The translations under genes were made by a program, and so were the position numbers. Under the pieces are notes generated by a model. It ran no database searches. It was not told the DNA's origin and worked only from the letters and a program-made list of their open reading frames with translations. From Acidobacteriota bacterium (GTDB taxonomy: Bacteria > Acidobacteriota > Thermoanaerobaculia > Multivoradales > SZUA-115), in the NCBI GenBank assembly GCA_003231035.1, contig QIHU01000201.1, forward strand, positions 1 to 7,784: 7,784 bases of DNA, read 5' to 3'. Positions 1 through 6,903 of this stretch are shown piece by piece. Every line of letters begins with the position of its first letter. Position 1 is the first letter of the stretch.

Positions 1-3000
1 TGGTCGCTCGACTTGCCCGCCACGCCGGACCTGCGCCACCACCGTACCTTCGTGACCCCACCCGGCCTAAGTCACGGCGCGTGGACCGTCGTCGCTTCCA
101 ACGGCGCCGGCTTTCGCAACGGTCACGATTCGATGGTGAGCGTCGATCTGGTCCTCGGCAAGATCGTCTTGCTGATCCAGAGCGCCGGCTACGGCACCAT
201 CGAGGCGGTGGCCATCGATGGCGGTGGCGGTGAGCCTTTGGCCGACGTCGAGCTGCGCCTTTTCGAGATTCCTTGGGGCAAGAATGCCGAAGTGGTTGCC
301 CGCGAACAAACCGACGCCGAGGGACGGGCTCGGTTCACCATCGATCCTCGCTCCAGCCGCGGGCAGCACCTCTTGATCGCCAGGCAGGGCGAAGAGCTGG
401 CCCTGACTCGCCAACTACCGTGGGGCTGGCAGCGCCAGGAGACAGAAACCACCGCCACTATCCTCTACACCGACCGCGCCATTTACCGACCGGGTCAGAC
501 CCTGCACTTCAAGGCTCTGCTCTACGCCAACAGCAAGGACAACGGCCTTGAGCCGATGGCCGGCGAGAGCTTGACCCTCACCCTGCGCGACCCCAATGGC
601 GAGGAGGTCGCCACCTCGACCCTCGCCACCAACAGCTACGGCACCGCCGGTGGTGAGATGACCATCCCGAGCGGACGGCCGCTCGGTTCCTGGAGCCTAC
701 TGAGTTCGCGTAGCGGCCATGCCAGCGTCCGGGTCGAAGAGTACAAACGTCCGAGCTTCGAAGTCGAGCTGCGCGACCCCGAAACCCCGCTACGGCTCAA
801 CCGGCCCGCTCTCCTCCACGGCGAGGCCAGCTATCTCTTTGGACTCCCGGTCACCCACGGCCGGGTCAGCTGGCGGGTCGAGCGGCTCCCCGCCTACCTG
901 CCGTGGTGGATCTGGTTCCGGCCAAGCGGTCTGCCGACCCAGGCCGAGACGATCGCCGCGGGCGAAGCTCAGTTGGATGACGAGGGCCGCTTCGAGCTGC
1001 CCTTCACTCCTCAAGCCGACGAGCGCTTGAAAACCCAATCGGGGCTGGTCTACTCCTACCGGGTGCAAGCGGAGATTGTCGACGAAGCGGGAGAAACCCG
1101 TTCGACGACGCGAACCTTCCGCATCGGCCTCGCCGCCATCGAAGCGACCATCGACACCGAGTCCGGTTTCCTCTTCGCCGACCGCGCCAACACCGTGAGG
1201 GTCACCCGCCGTGGCCTCAACGGCGAGAGTGCCGCGGGCGAGGGTCGCTGGCAACTCTTCGCCCTCGAGCAGCCTCTAGAAACCACCCTGCCAGCGGATC
1301 AGCCCCGCAGACCGCTGGCGGACGACGAAAAGCCCTTCGCCACCCCCGGAGATCTGCTGCGACCACGCTGGAATGCGGGGCGCACCCCCGAGACCATCGT
1401 CCGCTCCTGGAACACCGCGCAAAAGGTCGCCGCCGGCAGCCTGCGCCACGGTGAGGCTCTCACCGCACCCCTCGAACTTCCGCCCTTGGCGCCAGGTGCC
1501 TACCGGCTGCGCTACCAGACCGAAGATTCGTTCGGCGCGGAGGTCGAGGCCCAGGCCGACCTCCTGGTGGCGAGCGCCAGCGACGAGAAAGCCTTCGACC
1601 TCGCCGTACCCGTTCTCTTGCGCAGCGAAGGCAGCGAAGTCAAAGTCGGCGGCGTGGTCCGGCTGCTGGCGGTCAGCGGCTTCGACGAGGCGCCCGTTTG
1701 GCTCGAGATCTACCGCCAGGGCAAGCTTCGCGAACGACGTCGATTGAGCCACAACGGGATCCACGAGATCACTATCGACGAGGAAGATCGCGGCGGCTTT
1801 GCCGCCCGCCTCACCACCGTCCTCGACCACCAATGGATGAGCACCTCGATCACCGTCCAGGTGCCTTGGCGACGGCCGCTAGAGCTCGAACTCGCCACCT
1901 TCCGCGACCGCCTCCGCCCCGGCCAGCAAGAGCGCTGGCGCTTGGTGGTTCGCGGCGAGGACGCCGAAGGGCGCAGCTCCGAGATCGAAGCCGCCGAAGT
2001 ACTGGCCTACATGTACGACCGCAGTCTCGATCAACTGGCACCCCACTCCTCACCCTCGGTGCTCGCCTTCTTCCCCCGTTCCGCCACCCTGCCCGGATTC
2101 GGCGGCAACCTGGGACTGACGCATGCCCAGCAACTCTCTCGTCGGCGCCACCGACAAGAGGGCGCGCCGACACCCTTGCGCCCGGATCGGCTCACTTTCC
2201 TCGATCGCACGGGGATCGGTGGCCCAGGCAGAGGGGGCAGGTTCATGGCCAGGGCCGGCGCCACCGACATGGTCTTCGAATCGGCGGCGGTCATGTCGAA
2301 CGCACCCAACAAGAGGATGCCCGAGGCGGCCCAGATGAATGTTGGTGGCAACGTTCCCGCTGGCGAGGAATCCGCGGCCCAAGAGCCGGTCGAGCTGCGA
2401 TCGGACTTCGCCGAGACCGCCCTCTGGCAACCCCACCTGATCACCGACGCCGACGGCAGCGTGGCGATTGAATTCACCGTCCCTGACTCGGTCACTTCGT
2501 GGAACGTCTGGTTCCACGCCGTGACCCGCGACCTGCGCTCCGGCTCGCGGCATGAACAAGTGGAAAGCGTCAAGGAGCTGATCGTACGCCCCTATCTCCC
2601 CCGCTTCCTGCGCCAAGGCGACCAGGCCGATCTCAAGGTCTCGATCGACAACACCAGCACAGAGACACTCACCGGCACCCTGCGGCTGGAGATCTCGGAC
2701 CCCGCCAACGAAGCGAGTCTGACCGCCGAGTTTGGCCTCGCGGCAGAGGATGACGGATCGACGTCGCGCACTTTCTCGGTGGAGCCCGGCTCCAGCACCA
2801 CCGTCGCCTTCCCGCTCACCGCACCTCGACGGCTCGGCCTGACCGCTTTCAAGGTGACCGCCAGAGCCGGTGGTTTCAGCGATGGCGAACTGCGACCCCT
2901 GCCTCTGCTGCCGGCACGCTTTCACCTCGTCGAGTCCCGTTTCGCCGCCCTAGCCGGCGGCGAAACCCGCCAACTGGCCTTCGAGAAGATGGGCGAGGAA

Positions 3001-4749
3001 GACCCAACCCGTCAGATAGAGCAGCTGGTGGTCACCATCGACGCACAGCTCTTCCAGGGGGTTCTCGCCGCCCTTCCCTACCTCGTGGACACTCCCTACA
3101 AGCACACCGAAGCGATGGTCAACCGCTACGCCGCGACAGCCGTCCTAGGCGGCCTTTTCGAGCGCTACCCGCAAGTCGCGGCGCTCGCGGAGGATCTGGC
3201 ACAGCGCGACACGCAGTTCGAGAGCTGGCGAGCCGATGATCCTAACCGCAAGATCGCGCTCGAAGAAACTCCCTGGCTGCTCCCTTCGCGCGGCGGCCCG
3301 CGCGACGGCGACCCGCCCGCAAACGCAGCCGCGGGAGACGACAACATCGCCCTCCTGCGCCTGCTCAACCCGGCGATCGCCAAAGCCGAGCGCGCCACCT
3401 CCTTGCGCCGCCTGCAAGCGGCCCAACTTCCCTCGGGTGCCTTCCCTTGGTTCACCGGTGGGCCACCCTCCAACTACATGACCATCTACGTCCTCCACGG
3501 CCTGGCACGCGCCCTCGAATTTGGTGCCGACGTACCCAAACAGACGGTGATCCAGGCTTGGCGCTATCTGGCCAAGACCTTCCGCGAGCTGGACGAGAGT
3601 GGCCTCGACTCCACCACAAAGCACCCGGAAGTCCTCACCTTCATGCTCTACGTCGCCTCCTCCTACCCCGACTCCACCTGGCAGGGCGATTCCCTGCCAG
3701 AGGCGATGCGCAAGAAGTGGCTCGACCGTGCCTTCGCCGGCTGGCGTCCAATGCCGCCCTACCTCAAGGCGCTTCTCGCCCTCACCCTGCACCGCGCCGA
3801 ACGGCCCCAAGAGGCCAAACTAGTTCTCGACAGCATCCTCGATTCGGCCCGCACCGATCCCGATCTGGGCACCTACTGGGCCCCCGAGCAGCGCGCCTGG
3901 CTGTGGTACAACGACACCATCGAAGGGCACGCCTTCGTGCTCACGGCGCTCAATGAGATCCTGCCCACCGACCCGCGCCGTCATGGCTTGGTGCAGTGGC
4001 TCTTGCTCAACAAGAAACTCAACCACTGGAGCTCGACGCGCTCGACCGCCGAGGTGGTCGAGGCGCTGGCTCGCTACCTCGAACGCGAAGGCACCCTCGG
4101 CGCCGAAGAGGAGGTCAGAGTAGAAGTGGGCGAGCGCGCCACCACGCTGCACTTCCCCGCCGATCGATTCACCGGCAAGAGTAACCAGATCGTCTTGCAG
4201 GGAACCGAGGTCGACCCCCAACGCCACGGCACGGTGAAGGTCGAAAACCACGGCCCCAACTTGGTCTTCGCTTCAGCAACCTGGCATCTCTCCACCGAGA
4301 CCCTGCCCACGGCTGGCGCTTCGGACCTCTTCGCCATCGAGCGTCACTACTTCAAGCGCATCCAGAGCGGAGACGAAACTGTGCTCGAACCCTTCTCCGC
4401 CGGCACCACCGTCGCACTCGGTGACGAGGTCGAGGTGCAACTCAAGATCAGCAGCAAACACGCCGCCGAGTACGTCCACCTGCGCGACCCGCGCCCGGCC
4501 GGCTTCGAACCGAGCCAAGCGCGGTCCGGTTGGCGCTGGGATCTGGGGCTGGTGCGCTACGAAGAGATTCGCGACAGCGGCACGAACTTCTTTATCGAGT
4601 GGCTACCGGCCGGCGACTACACTTTGCACTACCGCATCCGCGCCGCCACCGCCGGCAGCTTCCGCGCCGCGCCCACCGTCTTGCAATCACTCTACGCGCC
4701 AGAATTCGCCGCTTATTCAGCGGGCATCGAGATCGCGATCAAAGACTAG
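1..4749 (+). CDS. Alpha-2-macroglobulin family protein, thioester-less, 5'-partial
   Basis: This is the C-terminal 1582 residues of a large bacterial alpha-2-macroglobulin of the COG2373 type. The frame is open to base 1, and family-like sequence (WSLDLPATPD) precedes the first possible TTG at 13, so the true start, signal peptide and first MG domains lie upstream. In order I see: MG-type beta domains from residue 1; an MG2 signature TDRAIYRPGQ at 469-498; further beta domains to about 1870; a bait-domain-like segment ending MYDRSLDQL (2011-2037); a low-complexity linker (about 2041-2391); the A2M core beginning RSDFAETALWQPHL (2398-2439); an alpha-helical thioester-type domain (about 3030-4080) with FPWFTGG (3442-3462); and a C-terminal MG domain (about 4325-4746) containing YVHLRDPRPAGFEP. 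Family members are periplasmic or surface protease traps. Here the CxEQ thioester is replaced by HTEA (3103-3114), so covalent capture is not expected. E. coli YfaS is a known thioester-less relative. Family assignment is very sure; the role is inferred. Confidence 0.95.
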   Translation, partial: WSLDLPATPDLRHHRTFVTPPGLSHGAWTVVASNGAGFRNGHDSMVSVDLVLGKIVLLIQSAGYGTIEAVAIDGGGGEPLADVELRLFEIPWGKNAEVVAREQTDAEGRARFTIDPRSSRGQHLLIARQGEELALTRQLPWGWQRQETETTATILYTDRAIYRPGQTLHFKALLYANSKDNGLEPMAGESLTLTLRDPNGEEVATSTLATNSYGTAGGEMTIPSGRPLGSWSLLSSRSGHASVRVEEYKRPSFEVELRDPETPLRLNRPALLHGEASYLFGLPVTHGRVSWRVERLPAYLPWWIWFRPSGLPTQAETIAAGEAQLDDEGRFELPFTPQADERLKTQSGLVYSYRVQAEIVDEAGETRSTTRTFRIGLAAIEATIDTESGFLFADRANTVRVTRRGLNGESAAGEGRWQLFALEQPLETTLPADQPRRPLADDEKPFATPGDLLRPRWNAGRTPETIVRSWNTAQKVAAGSLRHGEALTAPLELPPLAPGAYRLRYQTEDSFGAEVEAQADLLVASASDEKAFDLAVPVLLRSEGSEVKVGGVVRLLAVSGFDEAPVWLEIYRQGKLRERRRLSHNGIHEITIDEEDRGGFAARLTTVLDHQWMSTSITVQVPWRRPLELELATFRDRLRPGQQERWRLVVRGEDAEGRSSEIEAAEVLAYMYDRSLDQLAPHSSPSVLAFFPRSATLPGFGGNLGLTHAQQLSRRRHRQEGAPTPLRPDRLTFLDRTGIGGPGRGGRFMARAGATDMVFESAAVMSNAPNKRMPEAAQMNVGGNVPAGEESAAQEPVELRSDFAETALWQPHLITDADGSVAIEFTVPDSVTSWNVWFHAVTRDLRSGSRHEQVESVKELIVRPYLPRFLRQGDQADLKVSIDNTSTETLTGTLRLEISDPANEASLTAEFGLAAEDDGSTSRTFSVEPGSSTTVAFPLTAPRRLGLTAFKVTARAGGFSDGELRPLPLLPARFHLVESRFAALAGGETRQLAFEKMGEEDPTRQIEQLVVTIDAQLFQGVLAALPYLVDTPYKHTEAMVNRYAATAVLGGLFERYPQVAALAEDLAQRDTQFESWRADDPNRKIALEETPWLLPSRGGPRDGDPPANAAAGDDNIALLRLLNPAIAKAERATSLRRLQAAQLPSGAFPWFTGGPPSNYMTIYVLHGLARALEFGADVPKQTVIQAWRYLAKTFRELDESGLDSTTKHPEVLTFMLYVASSYPDSTWQGDSLPEAMRKKWLDRAFAGWRPMPPYLKALLALTLHRAERPQEAKLVLDSILDSARTDPDLGTYWAPEQRAWLWYNDTIEGHAFVLTALNEILPTDPRRHGLVQWLLLNKKLNHWSSTRSTAEVVEALARYLEREGTLGAEEEVRVEVGERATTLHFPADRFTGKSNQIVLQGTEVDPQRHGTVKVENHGPNLVFASATWHLSTETLPTAGASDLFAIERHYFKRIQSGDETVLEPFSAGTTVALGDEVEVQLKISSKHAAEYVHLRDPRPAGFEPSQARSGWRWDLGLVRYEEIRDSGTNFFIEWLPAGDYTLHYRIRAATAGSFRAAPTVLQSLYAPEFAAYSAGIEIAIKD
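2041..2391 (+). other. Low-complexity linker in the A2M protein (possible bait region)
   Basis: This roughly 117-residue stretch of the A2M gene lies between the bait-domain-like segment and the A2M core. It looks unstructured. It holds a basic cluster SRRRHRQEG near 2137-2163, a Gly/Arg segment GIGGPGRGGRF at 2212-2244, and a segment rich in Ala, Asn, Glu and Met at 2245-2391. Five methionines fall at 2245, 2269, 2293, 2317 and 2335. In A2M proteins an exposed segment in this area is the protease-cleaved bait. The basic sites would suit trypsin-like proteases, but that is inference. Confidence 0.55.
3091..3114 (+). other. Degenerate thioester site of the A2M protein
   Basis: The segment reads TPYKHTEA in the context LPYLVDTPYKHTEAMVNRY. 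Thioester-bearing bacterial relatives typically have PY-x-C-x-EQ here, with Cys and Gln cross-linked. Proline, tyrosine and glutamate are kept, but the Cys position is His (3103-3105) and the Gln position is Ala (3112-3114). Both bond-forming residues are absent while the surrounding helix start is preserved. This looks like an in-frame evolutionary loss rather than sequencing error, because two separate codons differ and the frame is intact on both sides. Confidence 0.85.
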
Positions 4750-4846
4750 GCTCATTGGACAGTTTCTCGTTAGCCGCCGTAGGATTCTGTGTAGTTGAGG
4801 GTTTCAGTGGCGGAAAGGCAAACGGTAGCTACCCGAGATCACCACC
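4750..4846 (+). other. Intergenic gap with possible weak regulatory elements
   Basis: This 97-bp gap separates the A2M gene from the DUF1800 gene and is visibly less GC-rich than the flanking genes. It contains a perfect 10-bp palindrome GGTAGCTACC (4824-4833), centred about 18 bases before the DUF1800 start. A poor sigma-70-like pair, TTGGAC (4755-4760) and TAGGAT (4780-4785), has a 19-base spacer, which is too weak to call a promoter. No stem with a U-tract resembling an intrinsic terminator is visible, so read-through from the A2M gene is possible. The ribosome site for the next gene is at best a weak GAGA (4835-4838). Confidence 0.4.
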
Positions 4847-6883
4847 ATGAAGAATCCCCGGTTCGAGACACTCTCCATCCTCATTCACCCCAGCGCAGCC
4901 TGGCTCCTGGTACTGGCTCTAGCCAGCGGTGGTCTGCTCAGCGCCAACCCAGCTAAAGAGGACTCGCCCACGGCTTGGCAGCGCGCCGGCTTGAGTGCCG
5001 AAGAGGCGGCCACCCACCTGCTCGATCGATTCAGCTTCGGTGCCCGCCCCGGAGAGGTCGAACGGGTGGCCGAGATGGGTCCCGACCTCTGGCTCGAAAG
5101 GCAACTCGCCGCTCAGCTCCCCGAACCGGACCTCGGCCAAGTCTTGGCGCCACTCGAGAGTCTCAAGCTCAGCGCTTCCGAGATTCTAGCCACCTACCAG
5201 ACTCCCGGACAGATCCTGCGGCAAGCCCAAAAAGAGGGCTCACTCCCGCCAGAACTGAAAGAGAAAATGGCCCAAGAGGGGGACTCCACGGACCAAGACG
5301 CCGAGAAGAATCGCCGTCAAATGCAACGGGCACTCACCGCCTTGGGACGCGAGCGTGGCATCCGGCCACTGAAGCAACTGGTCGGCGAATTGCTGAGTCA
5401 GAAGCTCTACCGCGCGCTCCACACCGAGAATCAGCTGAGTGAAGTGATGACCCACTTCTGGTTCAACCACTTCTATGTCTCCATGCTCGACACCCGGGCC
5501 AGACCGTTGATTCTGCCCTACGAGCGCGACGCTATCCGACCTCATGCCTTGGGAAATTTTCGCCAGATGCTAGAAGCCAGCGCTCGCCATCCCGCCATGC
5601 TGCTCTACCTGGACAACTTCAACTCGACCGCGGCCGCCGGAACCCGAACCACCTACGACTACGCCATGGACCGTCTACGGCGCACCGGCGGTCGCCGGCC
5701 GGTCGGTCTGCCTCCCGGCGGCCAAGGCGGGCGCCGGTGGTTGGACAGCCTAGCCAAGGACCACCGCCCGCACGGCCTCAACGAAAACTACGCTCGCGAG
5801 CTTCTGGAACTGCACACGCTGGGCGTGGACGGCGGCTACACCCAGGACGACGTGATCGGGGTAGCGCGGGCGTTCACCGGTTGGACTACCCTGCGACCTG
5901 CCGCCTCCCGCAAGTCCGCGCAGCGGCGCAGGAAACAGGCACTCGCGGCCAACGTCGGTTTCCTCTTCGAGGGCGACTTCATCTTCCGCGCCACCACCCA
6001 TGACGCCAACGCGAAGCAGATCCTAGGCCATCGCTTTCCCGCCGGCCGGGGCGTCGAGGACGGCCGCGAGGTGCTCGACCTTCTCGCCAATCATGCCGCG
6101 ACCGCGCACCACATCGCCCACAAATTGGCGGTGCGCTTCGTCTCTGACCAACCCGCTCCCGAGCTCGTGGATCGGCTCGCCGAGGTCTTCCTGACCCACC
6201 GTGGTGAGATTGAGGAGATAATCCGCGAGCTCGCCAACAGCGACGAATTCTGGGCCGCGCACAATCGCGGTGCCAAGATCAAGTCCCCCTTCGAACTCGC
6301 CTCCTCGGCGCTGCGCGCCCTCGACGCCAGGGTGGTCCGTCCCGAAGCGACCCTACGCTGGATCTCGCGCATGGGCCAACCCCTCTACGCCTACAAAGCG
6401 CCCACCGGCTACCCTGATTCCGCGGACGCTTGGGTCAACTCCGGCGCCCTCCTCAGCCGCATGAACTTCGCCTTGGACCTCGCCGCTGGGCGCATCGAAG
6501 GGGTGGACTTCGACCTCGCGGCCCTCACTGGCGGCCGCGAGCCCGCGTCGCGAACAGCCGCCCTTGAAACCTACGTTCGTCTGCTCTTGCCGAGCGCGGG
6601 CCATGCGGAGACCATCGCTCTACTCACCCCGGTTGTCGAAGAGCACGAGTTGGCGGACAAAGTGGCCGCCGCCGGTCCAGCCAACGAAGAGGGCGAATTC
6701 ACCATGCGGCTGCGCTACTACGGCGAAGTGCAGTTCGACGCCACCGCCGAAGAGCTGCAAGAGGAGGGATACCTCAGCCGACGCTGGCGGCGCAACCCGC
6801 GGCGCGGGCCAGTTCGACCACCCACGGCACTCGAACAAGTGGTCGGGGTGATTCTCGGCTCACCACCCTTTCAACGGCGTTAG
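4847..6883 (+). CDS. DUF1800 family exported protein
   Basis: This is a complete 678-residue protein of the DUF1800 (PF08811) family, whose biochemical function is unknown. The start is well fixed: ATG 4847 is the first start codon after an in-frame TAG at 4826. A hydrophobic segment at residues 18-33 looks like a Sec signal peptide, with cleavage plausible after LSA (33) or NPA (36). Family signatures seen are HLLDRFSFGARPG (57-69), THFWFNHFY (202-210), LNENYARELLELHTLGVDGG (311-330) followed by YTQDDV, FTGWT (343-347), THDANAKQILG (384-394), HKLAVRFVSD (425-434), KSPFELASSALRAL (479-492), PTGYPDSADAWVNSGALLSR (519-538) and a C-terminal SPPFQRR (672-678). An extra Gly/Arg-rich loop (about 265-305) interrupts the segment before LNENYARE. 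A DUF1501 gene begins 20 bases downstream, the usual partner of this family, so the two are likely co-transcribed and work together outside the cytoplasm. Family call is very sure; no activity can be stated. Confidence 0.95.
   Translation: MKNPRFETLSILIHPSAAWLLVLALASGGLLSANPAKEDSPTAWQRAGLSAEEAATHLLDRFSFGARPGEVERVAEMGPDLWLERQLAAQLPEPDLGQVLAPLESLKLSASEILATYQTPGQILRQAQKEGSLPPELKEKMAQEGDSTDQDAEKNRRQMQRALTALGRERGIRPLKQLVGELLSQKLYRALHTENQLSEVMTHFWFNHFYVSMLDTRARPLILPYERDAIRPHALGNFRQMLEASARHPAMLLYLDNFNSTAAAGTRTTYDYAMDRLRRTGGRRPVGLPPGGQGGRRWLDSLAKDHRPHGLNENYARELLELHTLGVDGGYTQDDVIGVARAFTGWTTLRPAASRKSAQRRRKQALAANVGFLFEGDFIFRATTHDANAKQILGHRFPAGRGVEDGREVLDLLANHAATAHHIAHKLAVRFVSDQPAPELVDRLAEVFLTHRGEIEEIIRELANSDEFWAAHNRGAKIKSPFELASSALRALDARVVRPEATLRWISRMGQPLYAYKAPTGYPDSADAWVNSGALLSRMNFALDLAAGRIEGVDFDLAALTGGREPASRTAALETYVRLLLPSAGHAETIALLTPVVEEHELADKVAAAGPANEEGEFTMRLRYYGEVQFDATAEELQEEGYLSRRWRRNPRRGPVRPPTALEQVVGVILGSPPFQRR
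5683..5739. repeat. Nested GC-rich inverted repeat inside the DUF1800 gene
   Basis: The outer arms CACCGGCG (5683-5690) and CGCCGGTG (5732-5739) are perfect reverse complements. Inside them, CGCCGG (5693-5698) and CCGGCG (5715-5720) form a second, compatible pair with a 16-base loop. The region encodes the Gly/Arg/Pro-rich loop of the DUF1800 protein, so codon composition alone may produce these arms. It could form an mRNA hairpin within the coding region, but there is no evidence of function. Confidence 0.3.
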
Positions 6884-6890
6884 TGGCCAC

Positions 6891-6895
6891 GGGAG
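6891..6895 (+). promoter_or_regulatory. Ribosome binding site of the DUF1501 gene
   Basis: GGGAG lies 8 bases before ATG 6904, a good Shine-Dalgarno match and spacing. It favours ATG 6904 over the in-frame GTG at 6883, which overlaps the DUF1800 stop codon and has no purine-rich site upstream. It is clearly stronger than the site before the DUF1800 gene. Confidence 0.75.
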
Positions 6896-6903
6896 ATCTC
6901 CAG

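Noticed and set aside
13..15. TTG at 13 as the start of the A2M gene
   Set aside because: The frame is open to base 1, family-like residues precede it, no signal peptide follows, and the N-terminal MG domains would be missing.
1698..2471. 257-codon + strand open frame in another phase inside the A2M gene
   Set aside because: Its product is Arg/Pro-rich, typical of a shifted frame of GC-rich coding DNA, while the A2M frame is uninterrupted with family motifs on both sides.
2050..2925. 291-codon open frame on the minus strand
   Set aside because: It is fully opposite the A2M core, its translation shows no recognisable domain, and long antisense open frames are common in GC-rich genes.
3145..3810. 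221-codon minus-strand open frame opposite the thioester-type domain
   Set aside because: It gives a Gly/Val/Glu-rich product without motifs and overlaps well-supported A2M coding sequence.
4755..4785. Possible -35/-10 promoter (TTGGAC and TAGGAT)
   Set aside because: There are only about 3/6 and 4/6 matches with an over-long 19-base spacer, which is not distinguishable from chance.
6883..6885. GTG at 6883 as an alternative start of the DUF1501 gene
   Set aside because: It is in frame and overlaps the upstream stop codon, but it has no ribosome site, and ATG 6904 has GGGAG at ideal spacing and gives a compact Tat leader.
4835..6898. Shared GAGATC just before both the DUF1800 (4835-4840) and DUF1501 (6893-6898) starts
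   Set aside because: It is a six-base match overlapping the Shine-Dalgarno area, so it is most simply explained by ribosome-site composition rather than a regulatory element.
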